DNA of 64,000 nt, from the NCBI GenBank assembly GCA_041484525.1, contig JBGPHT010000010.1, positions 24,762 through 88,761 of the forward strand, in the 5' to 3' direction. Both the position numbers and the translations under genes were made by a program. Source of the DNA: JBGPHT01 sp041484525 (GTDB lineage: Bacteria; Acidobacteriota; Terriglobia; Bryobacterales; Bryobacteraceae). Numbering within the stretch: the stretch's first letter is position 1; every line of letters begins with the position of its first letter. This document shows positions 33,272 through 41,857 of this stretch, in pieces. A model generated the notes under the pieces. It made no database searches. It was not told where the DNA came from and saw nothing but the letters and a program-made list of their open reading frames with translations.

Positions 33272-34168
33272 CTACTTTTTCTCGGCGGGCAGATCGGGAT
33301 TGTTGCCCCACTCGTCCCAGGAGCCGTCGTACATGCGCGCGTCGTAGCCGAGGTAGCGGGCAACGAAGTACACGACCGTGGCCTGCTGTCCGACATGGCA
33401 ATACGAAACCACCCGGTCGCCCGGCTTGATTCCCGCGTTGCGGAAAATCTCCTGCAGTTGCGCGACCGGCTTGAACTTCGGCGTATCGCCCGCAAAGAGC
33501 GACGTGAACGGGATATTGGCGGCGCCGGGAATGTGGCCGACGTTCTTGCCGTTACCCTTTCTCTCGCCCGTGTAGAACTCCGGAAGCCGCGCGTCGATGA
33601 TGGCCGTCCCGGCTTTGTGCACGCCGCCGCGCACCAGATCGAGATCGGCAATCACGTCGCTCTGGGCGCACGGCTCGATCTTACCGGGCGTGACTTTGGG
33701 CATATCCTTTGTGACGGCACGGTTTTCGCTTTTCCACGTCTCGATATTGCCGTCCATGATCGAAGTGCGCGGACCCAAGCCCATAGCGTCGAGTGTGAGA
33801 TACACGCGCGTCATGGGCGATCCCCAGTCTTTCGTCTGGTAGAGGACGATTCGCGAATCGTTGCTCACGCCATACTTGGCGAACGCCTCGGCCAGCTTGG
33901 GCATGGGCGGCATCTCGAGTGCGAGCTTGCTCTCGCCCTGCATCGTGTGGCTGTCCATGTAGTCGAAGAACAACGATCCGGGGATGTGCCCGGCATCGTA
34001 TTCTTCCTGCTTGCCGACGGCAAGGACCACCAGGTTTTTGTCGTGGAGGTGGTCGGCCAGCCACGAAGCAGTCACCAGCATATTGGCGCGATCGCCGTGG
34101 CCGCCACATGCGGCGGGAGCGGCGGCGAGAGGAAGGGACAGCATGAGGCAAAACAGAAGGTAGCGCAT
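33272..34168 (-). CDS. Secreted two-domain rhodanese (thiosulfate/mercaptopyruvate-type sulfurtransferase)
   Basis: 298 residues with a signal peptide (MRYLLFCLMLSLPLAAAPA). Two rhodanese domains are seen: the N-terminal, non-catalytic one (EEYDAGHIPGSLFFDY) and the C-terminal one with the active Cys in VVSYCHVGQQATVV. The loop CHVGQQAT differs from the usual CGSGVTA/CRxGxxS forms, so sulfur donor preference is uncertain. The secreted location suggests periplasmic sulfur-compound handling. Convergent with the methyltransferase gene, stops adjacent. Confidence 0.88.
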   Translation of the reverse strand: MRYLLFCLMLSLPLAAAPAACGGHGDRANMLVTASWLADHLHDKNLVVLAVGKQEEYDAGHIPGSLFFDYMDSHTMQGESKLALEMPPMPKLAEAFAKYGVSNDSRIVLYQTKDWGSPMTRVYLTLDAMGLGPRTSIMDGNIETWKSENRAVTKDMPKVTPGKIEPCAQSDVIADLDLVRGGVHKAGTAIIDARLPEFYTGERKGNGKNVGHIPGAANIPFTSLFAGDTPKFKPVAQLQEIFRNAGIKPGDRVVSYCHVGQQATVVYFVARYLGYDARMYDGSWDEWGNNPDLPAEKK

Positions 34169-34221
34169 AGGTGTATCGTGAGCAACTATATCGTGGTACG
34201 GCTTAGTGTGTCAAGGAACGC

Positions 34222-36660
34222 CTATCCGACTACGATGTTGACCAGCTTGTCCGGGACGGTGATGATCTTCTTCACCTGCTTCCCGGCGATGTGGACCTGC
34301 ACTCTCTCGTCGGCCAGCGCGAGGCGCTCCAACTCCTCCTTCGGCGTGCCGAAGGGCACGGAAATGCGCGCGCGCAGCTTGCCGTTCACCTGCACCACGA
34401 TTTCCGCTTCGTCTTCCTTCGCAAGCTCGGGGTCGAATGCGGGCCAAGCCTGGCGGAACACGGGACCCTCTCTGCCGAGTTCCTCCCAGATCTCCTGGGA
34501 AAGATAAGGAGCGAACGGCGCCAGCATGAGCGCCAGCTTCTCCGCCACTTCCTGTATCGCGGCGGCCGAGATGTTCGCCTCTTCCGCGTACAGCACGTTC
34601 ATCAGCTCCATGATTCCCGCGATGCACGTGTTGAAGTGCCAGCGCGTTTCGAAATCCACCGTGAGCTTCTCGATCGTCTGGTGGAGCTTGCGCCGCACCT
34701 GGCGGTCGGAAGCGCCCGAGCCGCCGGCGCCGCCGAGGTTGCGCGTGACGAAGCGGTACACGCGGCCCAGGAAGCGGTAGATGCCCTCGGCGCCCTCGAA
34801 ACGCCAGTCCACTTCCTTCTCGGGCGGCGCGGCGAAGAGCACGAACATGCGCGCCGTATCGGCGCCGAATTTTTCGGCTAGCATATCCGCGCCCACCACA
34901 TTGCCCTTCGACTTCGACATCTTGGCGCCCTCGGCGATCACCATGCCCTGCGTGAATAAGCGGCGCGCCGGCTCGCTGTTTTTGATCAGCCCCAGATCGC
35001 GCATCACTTTCGTGAAGAAGCGCGAGTAGATCAAGTGCAGGATGGCGTGCTCGACGCCGCCGATATACTGGTCGATCTCGAACCAGTACTCGATCTTCGC
35101 CGGATCGAATGGCTGGCGGTCGTTATGCGGGTCGCAGTAGCGGTAGAAATACCAGGACGAGTCGATGAACGTGTCCATCGTATCGGTCTCGCGCTTTGCG
35201 GGCTCGCCACACTTCGGACACGCCACGTTGACGAACGACGGCACGTTTTCGAGCGGCGAACGGCCGGCTCCTGTGATCGCAATCTGCTCCGGCAGAATCA
35301 CCGGGAGCTGCTCATCAGGCACGGGAACAACGCCGCAGGTGGGGCAATGGATCACCGGGATCGGCGTACCCCAGTATCGCTGTCGCGAGATGCCCCAGTC
35401 TTTGATGCGGAACGTGACGGCCGCCTTGCCAAAACCGTGCTGCTCAGCGTAAGCCGCCATCTGCCGGCGCGCTTCTTCGCTCGCGATGCCGGACCATTGG
35501 CCCGAGTTCTCCACGATCCCGTCGTCCGGGAACGCCTCTTTCAGTCCAGGTTCGACCCCAAGCGCACCATCCACCGGGCGGATCACGGGACGCACCGCGA
35601 TGCCGTACTTCCGGCAGAATTCGAAGTCGCGCTCGTCGTGCGCCGGCACCGCCATGATCGCGCCCGTGCCGTAGCCCATGAGCACGAAGTTGCCGACCCA
35701 GATCGGCACCTGCTCGCCGCTAAACGGATTCACCGCGAAATGGCCGGTGAAAAAGCCTTCCTTGGCGATATCGCCGGGGTCGCGGCCGGCCCGCGCGTCG
35801 ACCATAGCTTTGGCGCTGGCCTGCTGATCGGCGGTGAGGATCTGCTCGTTCAACGGATGTTCGGGCGCCAGAATCACGCACGTCGCGCCGTAAATCGTAT
35901 CCACCCGCGTGGTGAAAACGCGGATCGGCTGGATGGTCGAAGCCAGCTTGAAATCGATTTCCGCGCCTTCCGATCTGCCGATCCAGTTGCGCTGCATCGT
36001 GAGGACGCGCTCCGGCCACCCGCCCTCGAGCTGCGCCATGTCCGCCAGCAACTGATCCGCGTAATCGGTGATTTTGAGGAACCACTGTTCCAGCGCGCGC
36101 TGCTCCACCGGCGTGTCTTCATGCCGCCAGCAGCAGCCTTCCACCACCTGTTCGTTGGCCAGCACCGTAGCGCACTTGGGACACCAGTTGACCAGCGCCC
36201 TCTTGCGATACGCCAGCCCGCGCTCCAGCATCTTGAGGAAGAACCACTGGTTCCAGCGATAATAATTGGGCTCGCACGTCGAGACTTCGCGGTCCCAATC
36301 GTAGCTGAACGCGAAGCGGCGGTGCGTCTTCTTCATCGCCGCGATGTTCTGCAGCGTCCACTCGCGCGGCGGCACCTTGTTGGCAATGGCGGCGTTCTCG
36401 GCCGGCAGTCCGAACGCATCCCAGCCCATGGGATGAAGCACGTTGTAGCCGCGCATCCACTTGTAGCGCGCCAGCGCGTCGCCGATCGAGTAATTGCGGA
36501 TGTGGCCGATGTGCAGTGTGCCGCTGGGGTACGGCAGCATCTCGAGAACGTAGAACTTGGGCTTGGCGGAGTTCTCCTCGGCCTTGTAAAAGTCGGCGTT
36601 CTCCCAACGGGTGTGCCACTTCAGCTCGATTTGGATATGGTCGTACGGCTTTTCGGGCAT
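34222..36660 (-). CDS. leuS: Leucyl-tRNA synthetase
   Basis: 812 residues, full length. Class I synthetase with HIGH-type TLHIGHIRNYSIGDA and KMSKS (AKMSKSKGNVVGADM). The CP1 editing domain is present (TTRVDTIYGATCVILAPEHPL, GTGAIMAVPAHDERD). A zinc-type Cys set (NWCPKCATVLANEQV) and a second one (HCPTCG, ACPKCG) are visible. The intact 2.4-kb frame is a good control for sequence quality next to several broken genes. Confidence 0.97.
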   Translation of the reverse strand: MPEKPYDHIQIELKWHTRWENADFYKAEENSAKPKFYVLEMLPYPSGTLHIGHIRNYSIGDALARYKWMRGYNVLHPMGWDAFGLPAENAAIANKVPPREWTLQNIAAMKKTHRRFAFSYDWDREVSTCEPNYYRWNQWFFLKMLERGLAYRKRALVNWCPKCATVLANEQVVEGCCWRHEDTPVEQRALEQWFLKITDYADQLLADMAQLEGGWPERVLTMQRNWIGRSEGAEIDFKLASTIQPIRVFTTRVDTIYGATCVILAPEHPLNEQILTADQQASAKAMVDARAGRDPGDIAKEGFFTGHFAVNPFSGEQVPIWVGNFVLMGYGTGAIMAVPAHDERDFEFCRKYGIAVRPVIRPVDGALGVEPGLKEAFPDDGIVENSGQWSGIASEEARRQMAAYAEQHGFGKAAVTFRIKDWGISRQRYWGTPIPVIHCPTCGVVPVPDEQLPVILPEQIAITGAGRSPLENVPSFVNVACPKCGEPAKRETDTMDTFIDSSWYFYRYCDPHNDRQPFDPAKIEYWFEIDQYIGGVEHAILHLIYSRFFTKVMRDLGLIKNSEPARRLFTQGMVIAEGAKMSKSKGNVVGADMLAEKFGADTARMFVLFAAPPEKEVDWRFEGAEGIYRFLGRVYRFVTRNLGGAGGSGASDRQVRRKLHQTIEKLTVDFETRWHFNTCIAGIMELMNVLYAEEANISAAAIQEVAEKLALMLAPFAPYLSQEIWEELGREGPVFRQAWPAFDPELAKEDEAEIVVQVNGKLRARISVPFGTPKEELERLALADERVQVHIAGKQVKKIITVPDKLVNIVVG

Positions 36661-36725
36661 AGCGCTACAAAATGGGGGCTGAGTTTCTATCGTAGCAGGG
36701 CGGTGCGCGGGCTACTCTCCCTCGT

Positions 36726-37040
36726 CTATGGAAGCTCTTCGAACTGCGTGATTCGCATCTCCCGATCGGGAAAGACGGCCCGGATCTCCAGTTTCCCCCC
36801 CAGCGCCTCAACGTACCCGGCCAGCGTGCTGAGATATATGTCGGTGCGGTGCTCGATCTTGGACACTTCGCCCTGATTCACTCCCAACGCGCCGGCGAGC
36901 TTGGCCTGCGTCATCTGGCGCGCTTTTCGGATTTCCGCAAGTGGCATGGACGCCAAACTCTGTCGCACTCGGTTGGCGATCTTCTGCTGCCGCTCGGCCG
37001 GCATTGCTTTGACCAATTCACGAAACGTACGCGTTGGCAT
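36726..37040 (-). CDS. XRE-family antitoxin (HigA-like)
   Basis: 104 residues from MPTRTFRELVKAMPAE; ATG 37040 is chosen because a purine-rich AAGGAAAG lies upstream. The helix-turn-helix is in the middle (MTQAKLAGALGVNQGEVSKIEHR) and the C-terminal part (LAGYVEALGGKLEIRAVFPD) is typical of HigA-type antitoxins paired with RelE-fold toxins. It would bind both toxin and operator. The toxin gene lies directly upstream but appears damaged, leaving this possibly an orphan antitoxin. Confidence 0.85.
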   Translation of the reverse strand: MPTRTFRELVKAMPAERQQKIANRVRQSLASMPLAEIRKARQMTQAKLAGALGVNQGEVSKIEHRTDIYLSTLAGYVEALGGKLEIRAVFPDREMRITQFEELP

Positions 37041-37095
37041 TGGAGTTTTCTTTCCTTCTTTAGTTCGTTCAGGTGCCGATCGTACAGTCGATCCG

Positions 37096-37353
37096 CTACG
37101 GGAACGAACCTCTCGTACCAGCGATCGGGTCGAACGCATACAACGTTCGCAGCGGTTTTCCAGCGCTCTGCGTGCGCAACTCGCGCATCTGACCGTGACG
37201 CGACGCGTTCACCTTCGAACTGTATGGGAAGCCCAAGGCGGGACCGAGTTCAGGCAGCAGGCCGACACAGTGAGCGATATCATTCTGCTGGTCCTCGCTG
37301 AGTATCGCCCACCAAGTACCGAACTCCTCAGTGAACTCGACTTCCCAAGTCAC
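37096..37353 (-). pseudogene. HigB/RelE-type toxin with an internal deletion and frameshift
   Basis: From GTG 37353 the protein reads MTWEVEFTEEFGTWWAIL, then LRELRTQ-type core (MRELRTQSAGKPLRTLYAFDP), a normal phage Gp49/HigB-like mRNA interferase. The frame then ends in an unrelated tail at TAG 37096. In another frame, the bases right after the break encode DRWYERFVPVADRLYDRHL, the expected C-terminus of this family. The stretch normally between these two parts, about a dozen residues including the Gly-Gly-Asp-Lys region, is missing. So an out-of-frame deletion has probably inactivated the toxin. A CATAAT box 6 bases before the start could be a leaderless promoter. Confidence 0.7.
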
Positions 37354-37424
37354 AGTTCCATTATGCCATAAAAAGAATATTCCTCCTAGCGCATAAACTG
37401 CTGGCCCGCTGCGATCCCCTTCTG

Positions 37425-38300
37425 CTATGCTCGCCGCGCCGTCGTCCGAACGCGCGCCGCCAGGGACTTCAGAGTGTCGAGATTGCGGCGATCGTCGCCT
37501 TCCTGGGCCACAGGAGTTTCCAGAATAAACGGCTTGCTTCGCAGTTTCGGATGACGCAGGATGCGGCGGAATGCCTCGAGTCCAATATGTCCTTCGCCGA
37601 TACTGGCGTGGCGATCGACCCGCGAGCCGCGCGGCGTCTTGGAATCGTTGGCATGAAACATGTGGATGTTCTCGAGACCGAGCAATTCCTCGGCGCCGCG
37701 AATGGTATCCCGCAGTCCGGCCGGCGTCGCGATATCGTATCCGGCGGCCAGCAGGTGGCACGTGTCGAGACAGAAGCCGACCGGCAAGGCGGTAAGCTCA
37801 CGCGCCAGCCCGCGTATCAACTGCAGTTCCTTGAAGCGGCTGCCGAGATGGGAACCGGAGCCGGCCGTGTTCTCGATCAGAACCGTGAGGCCGCGCACGC
37901 GCAGACCCTTCGAGGCTTCGTTCAACCCGAGCGCGAAAGCGGCGATGCCTTCGTCCGGGGAGCGGCCGCTGTAGCTGCCCGGGTGCACCACCAGGTACTC
38001 CGCGCCGATCGCCGCCGCGCGCTCCAGTTCCCCTCGGAAGCCGTCGATCGATTTGGTGCGGATCACCGGATCGAGCGAAGCCAGATTGATCAAGTAGTTG
38101 GCGTGGATCGCAAGCGGGTGCAGGTCGAAGCGCTCGCGCGCCGCCCGCAACAGCTTGATCTGTATCGGGTCGGGAGGGCGAGCCCGCCACATCCTGGGAC
38201 TGGCGGAGAAGATCTGAAAGGTGTTCGCGCCTAACTCGCCCGCCTGGAGCGCCGCCTTCTCGAGCGACCCGGAAGTAGAAGTATGGATGCCTAGCCGCAG
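37425..38300 (-). CDS. nfo: Endonuclease IV (AP endonuclease), apparent CTG start
   Basis: About 291 residues. The family normally begins M-R-L-G-I-H-T-S; here those bases read CTG CGG CTA GGC ATC CAT from 38300, with no ATG/GTG/TTG before an upstream in-frame stop, so CTG seems to be the start. Metal-site residues are present: HTSTSG, HANYLINLAS, LIENTAGSGSHLG, FCLDTCHLLAAG, MFHANDSKTPRGSRVDRHASIGEG and the late Glu in FILETP. It cuts DNA at abasic sites in base excision repair. An annotation limited to common starts would begin at ATG 38192 and lose the first strand. Confidence 0.88.
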   Translation of the reverse strand: MRLGIHTSTSGSLEKAALQAGELGANTFQIFSASPRMWRARPPDPIQIKLLRAARERFDLHPLAIHANYLINLASLDPVIRTKSIDGFRGELERAAAIGAEYLVVHPGSYSGRSPDEGIAAFALGLNEASKGLRVRGLTVLIENTAGSGSHLGSRFKELQLIRGLARELTALPVGFCLDTCHLLAAGYDIATPAGLRDTIRGAEELLGLENIHMFHANDSKTPRGSRVDRHASIGEGHIGLEAFRRILRHPKLRSKPFILETPVAQEGDDRRNLDTLKSLAARVRTTARRA

Positions 38301-38306
38301 ACGAAC

Positions 38307-38349
38307 ATCGTACCAGACGCTTTACATCCGTCCACAAGATGGTGGACGG
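38307..38349 (-). promoter_or_regulatory. nfo promoter region: -10-like TACGAT and a perfect 8-bp inverted repeat
   Basis: TACGAT (38307-38312, minus strand) ends 6 bases before the CTG start, giving a leaderless transcript. A perfect inverted repeat CCGTCCAC-6-GTGGACGG (38328-38349) covers the -35 position, where a repressor would bind. Inference from arrangement. Confidence 0.4.
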
Positions 38350-38357
38350 TTCGTCCT

Positions 38358-38561
38358 CTACTGCACCACCGAAAGCGTCGACGTAATCGGCAGCCCCGCG
38401 TTGCGCAGCGACGGATCCGCGTATTCCGACCGCGTAGCCGGACCTTCCCAGTTGACGGGATATGCGCGCAGACATTGCGGACAGGTGTAATGCCCGTGAA
38501 TCGGCCACATGGCTTGGGCGTGCATATTCCGGCACCAGAATTCAGAAATCCAGTTCCTCAT
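38358..38561 (-). CDS. Small Cys-rich protein with a CxxC motif
   Basis: 67 residues from ATG 38561, supported by a purine-rich GGAGGGGAAG about 9 bases upstream. It has CPQC in HGHYTCPQCLRAYPVNW plus His and one more Cys (EFWCRNMH), which could bind a metal in a zinc-ribbon-like way. Rich in Trp and His. It lies 8 bases upstream of the inverted repeat of nfo on the same strand. I do not recognise the family. Confidence 0.6.
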   Translation of the reverse strand: MRNWISEFWCRNMHAQAMWPIHGHYTCPQCLRAYPVNWEGPATRSEYADPSLRNAGLPITSTLSVVQ

Positions 38562-38682
38562 AATTTTTTTCTTCCCCTCCGAATGGTTATGCGTCAAAAT
38601 CGCCCACTCTGGCTCTTCATAAGCAATTTACGTACCCAAGTGTGAAAGCGGATTTTCGTCCGAAAATTTCCGCAGATTTCAC

Positions 38683-38710
38683 TTGACTCAGTTTAACTCA
38701 AACGTATAAT
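38683..38710 (+). promoter_or_regulatory. Sigma-70-type promoter of the TetR/export operon
   Basis: TTGACT (38683-38688), 16-base spacer, TATAAT (38705-38710), 16 bases before the TetR ATG at 38727. Two TCAAACG copies (38698-38704 and 38715-38721) straddle the -10 and could be part of an autoregulatory operator. One of the best consensus promoters in the window. Confidence 0.7.
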
Positions 38711-38726
38711 TAAATCAAACGATTGA

Positions 38727-39350
38727 ATGGCGAAAGATACGAAACAGCGTATTCTGGACACCGCCGAGCGGCTGATCGGAGGCCAGGGCTACGCGTCCAC
38801 ATCGCTGCGCCAGATCATCACCGAAGCCGGGGTCAATCTGGCCGCTGTGCATTACCATTTCGGGTCGAAGGAAGAATTGCTGGACGAATTGGTGGTGCGA
38901 AAAGCCACGCCCGTCAACGCGGCGCGGCTGGCGGCATTGGACCGCCTGGAAGCTGAGGCCGACGGCCGCCCGATCGCCGTCGAGCGAATTCTCGACGCCT
39001 TCCTCGGACCCATGGCCGCGATGGCCGACCGCGAGCCGGCCTTCGTCAAGGTGATGGGACGGCTGTTTGCCGAAGGATTGATGGCGCCGGTGGTCGAGCG
39101 GCATTTCCAGCCGGTGGTGGCGCGCACCTTCGGGGTGCTGCGCAAGTCGTTGCCCCAACTACCCGAAGACGAATTCCTCTGGCGCGTCCATTTCATGATC
39201 GGCGCCATGGCGCACACGATGTGCGGCGCGCCGGATCCCACGCGCCTGGGCACGGGGTCCGGCAGCTTCCGCCACCGCATCGCGCGCCTGACGTTGTTTT
39301 TGACCGGCGGCTTTCAGTCGCCGCCATTGAAGGCAGGCAAGGAGAAGTAG
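38727..39350 (+). CDS. TetR/AcrR family regulator of the adjoining export operon
   Basis: 207 residues. The N-terminal helix-turn-helix is canonical (KQRILDTAERLIGGQGYASTSLRQI, VNLAAVHYHFGSKEELL). The C-terminal ligand domain (LFAEGLMAPVVERHFQPVV) resembles the group that includes E. coli YbiH/CecR, which represses ybhGFSR. It is the first gene of the operon and ends directly before the TolC gene (TAG then ATG), so it probably represses its own operon until a drug or metabolite binds. Confidence 0.88.
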   Translation: MAKDTKQRILDTAERLIGGQGYASTSLRQIITEAGVNLAAVHYHFGSKEELLDELVVRKATPVNAARLAALDRLEAEADGRPIAVERILDAFLGPMAAMADREPAFVKVMGRLFAEGLMAPVVERHFQPVVARTFGVLRKSLPQLPEDEFLWRVHFMIGAMAHTMCGAPDPTRLGTGSGSFRHRIARLTLFLTGGFQSPPLKAGKEK

Positions 39351-40685
39351 ATGCGATTGGCGTCTCTGATCGTGTTGACCGCGGGCATGCTGGCGGCGCA
39401 GGGTGGCGCCCCGCGCGGACCGCTGCAGTTGAGTCTGAAGCGCGCCGTCGAGCTGGCGACGGCGCCCGAAGGCAGCGCCAAGGTGCAGCTTTCGGGGGAA
39501 GCGCTCGATCAGGCGCAAGCTCGCTCCCAGCAGGCGCGCGCCGCACTGCTGCCGAATCTGGACGCTGCATTGGTCGGCGAGAACCAGACGCGCAACTTGG
39601 CGGCGCTGGGGATAAACCTCGCGATTCCCATTCCGGGGTTCAATTTTCCCACGGTGGTGGGTCCATACAACACAGTAGACGCGCGCGTCACGGGCACGCA
39701 GAGCATCTTCGATTTCAGCTCGATCCGGCGCTACCAGGCGTCGAAGCTGGGCGTCTCGGCGGCGAAATCCGACGTCGAGGCCGCTCAGGAGCAGGTGGCC
39801 GCTCAGGTGGCGCGCGCCTATCTCGCGGCCCTCAGGGCCGATACCGATGTAGAAACGGCGAGGGCCAACGTGACGCTCTCCGAAGCGGTGTTGGTACAGT
39901 CGGAGAATCAGAAAGCGGCCGGAACCGGCACCGGAATCGAGATCACCCGGTCGCGAGTGCTGCTAGCCAACGACCGGCAGCGGCTGCTGGTGGCGGAAAA
40001 TGCGCGGCGCGCCACGCGTTTGCAGCTTCTGCGCGCCATGGGGATGCGCCTCGATATCGAACTGGAGTTGACCGACCGCCTGCAGTATGTGCCGGTGGAC
40101 GCCGTAACCGTCCAGCAGGCGCGTGCGCAGGCCCTGAAGGAGCGGCCGGACTTGCAGTCGCAGCAGGAGCGGGAGTCGAACGCCCGCTTGTCGGCCAGCG
40201 CCACTAAGCTGGAACGGCTGCCTACGGTGACGGCGTTCGGGGACTTCGGGTCGATCGGCGCCGGCTTCACCGATACACTACGCACGCGGACCTACGGCTT
40301 CTCGGTTCGGCTGCCGGTGTTCGACGGTGGCCGGCGCGAAGCGCGTCGTGCGGAATCGACCTCCCAGTACCGCGCCGAGAAGGTGAAGACCAACGACCTC
40401 AAGGAGCAGATCGAGCTGGATGTGCGCCTCGCGCTTGACGGCCTCAATTCGGCTGATGAGCAGATCAAGGTGGCGAGAGAAGGGCTCGAGTTGGCGGAAA
40501 ACGAGATGACGCAGGCGCGCCGCCGGTATGACGCGGGCGTGTCCGGAGGCCTGGAAGTGACGGACGCGCAGACACGCCTGGCGCGGGCGCGCGACAACCA
40601 GACCGCCGCGGTGTACGGGTACAACCTGGCGAAGTTGGACCTGGCGCAGGCGATGGGGAGTGTGAGGAGCACCGTCGAGCGATGA
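39351..40685 (+). CDS. TolC-family outer-membrane efflux channel
   Basis: 444 residues with a signal peptide (MRLASLIVLTAGMLAAQ). Long amphipathic helices with repeated structure (QARSQQARAALLPNLDAALV, and the second half ARDNQTAAVYGYNLAKLDLAQAMG) match the outer-membrane efflux protein fold, a trimeric barrel and tunnel. An AAGGAG sits before the ATG. E. coli ybhGFSR lacks a dedicated TolC; here the channel is built into the operon. It overlaps the HlyD gene by 4 bases. Confidence 0.9.
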   Translation: MRLASLIVLTAGMLAAQGGAPRGPLQLSLKRAVELATAPEGSAKVQLSGEALDQAQARSQQARAALLPNLDAALVGENQTRNLAALGINLAIPIPGFNFPTVVGPYNTVDARVTGTQSIFDFSSIRRYQASKLGVSAAKSDVEAAQEQVAAQVARAYLAALRADTDVETARANVTLSEAVLVQSENQKAAGTGTGIEITRSRVLLANDRQRLLVAENARRATRLQLLRAMGMRLDIELELTDRLQYVPVDAVTVQQARAQALKERPDLQSQQERESNARLSASATKLERLPTVTAFGDFGSIGAGFTDTLRTRTYGFSVRLPVFDGGRREARRAESTSQYRAEKVKTNDLKEQIELDVRLALDGLNSADEQIKVAREGLELAENEMTQARRRYDAGVSGGLEVTDAQTRLARARDNQTAAVYGYNLAKLDLAQAMGSVRSTVER

Positions 40686-41857
40686 AGAAGCGAGTGATTC
40701 TGATTCTGGTCGTGCTGGCCGCGATCGTTGCCGGGGTGTACGCCTACCGGAGCGCGAACCGCGCGCCGTCGAACCGGATTGTGGTCTCCGGAAACATCGA
40801 GCTGACGGAAGTGAACGTCGCGTTCAAGACCGCCGGGCGGCTCATCGAGCGCAACGCCGGCGAAGGCGACACAGTGAAAAAGGGGCAAGTGATGGCGCGG
40901 CTGGACCGCGACCAGTTGAACGCCCAGCGGCAGCGCGAGGCCGCGGCGGTGGCATCGGCGGAAGCGCAACTGGCGCAGGCGCAGACGGCGATCGAATGGC
41001 AGCGCGCCACACTCGCGGGCGACATCGAGCAGCGGCGCGCCGACCTGGCATCGAACGAAGCCCGCCTGGCGGAGTTGCGCAACGGCGCGCGGCCGCAGGA
41101 AAAGCTGGAAGCGCATGCCGCCGTCGAAGCGGCGCAGTCCGAGTACGATCGCGCCAAGAAGGATTGGGACCGGGCGCAGACGCTCCACAAGAACGACGAC
41201 ATCTCTACCTCGCAATTTGACCAGTACCGGAATCGGCTCGAGTCCGCCGACGCCATGCTGAAACAGGCGAAGGAGCGGGAGGCGCTGGTGCTGGCGGGAG
41301 CGCGGTCCGAGCAGGTCGACGCGGCGAGCGGCCAGGCCGAAAGGGCGCGCGGCGCTTTGAAAATGGCGGAGGCCAATACCCTCGAGCTGAAGCGGCGCGA
41401 ACAGGACCTCGCCGGCAGGCGCGCCGAAATCGAGCGGTCGAAGGCCAATCTCGCATTGATCGATTCGCAGCTTGCGGACACGGTGGCGGTCTCGCCGGTG
41501 GATGGCGTGGTGCTCGTCAAGGCCGCGGATGTGGGCGAGGTGCTGGCGCCCGGCACCACGGTCCTGACCGTGGGCGACATCGACCATCCATGGCTGCGCG
41601 GCTACGTCAACGAAACCGACTTGGGCAAGGTGAAGATCGGGTCCAAGGCCCAGGTTACGACGGACTCGTATCCGGGCAAGGTCTACAACGGGCGCGTGAC
41701 GTTCATCTCCTCCGAGGCCGAGTTCACACCTAAACAAATCCAGACGCAGCAGGAGAGGGTGAAGCTGGTCTACCGCATCAAGATCGAGTTGGACAATCCG
41801 CAGCGCGAGCTGAAGTCGAACATGCCGGCCGACGCGGAGATTCTGCTGGAACCATAA
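40682..41857 (+). CDS. HlyD/YbhG-type periplasmic adaptor (membrane fusion protein)
   Basis: 391 residues. One N-terminal membrane anchor (VILILVVLAAIVAGVYAY), a lipoyl-type half motif (RNAGEGDTVKKGQVMARLD), a long coiled-coil hairpin rich in Ala, Glu, Arg and Gln (about 75-240), the second half motif (TVAVSPVDGVVLVKAADVGEVL) and a beta-barrel domain (GSKAQVTTDSYPGKVYNG). It links the inner-membrane ABC exporter to the TolC channel. Overlaps at both ends by 4 and 1 bases, so a tight operon. Confidence 0.92.
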   Translation: MKKRVILILVVLAAIVAGVYAYRSANRAPSNRIVVSGNIELTEVNVAFKTAGRLIERNAGEGDTVKKGQVMARLDRDQLNAQRQREAAAVASAEAQLAQAQTAIEWQRATLAGDIEQRRADLASNEARLAELRNGARPQEKLEAHAAVEAAQSEYDRAKKDWDRAQTLHKNDDISTSQFDQYRNRLESADAMLKQAKEREALVLAGARSEQVDAASGQAERARGALKMAEANTLELKRREQDLAGRRAEIERSKANLALIDSQLADTVAVSPVDGVVLVKAADVGEVLAPGTTVLTVGDIDHPWLRGYVNETDLGKVKIGSKAQVTTDSYPGKVYNGRVTFISSEAEFTPKQIQTQQERVKLVYRIKIELDNPQRELKSNMPADAEILLEP

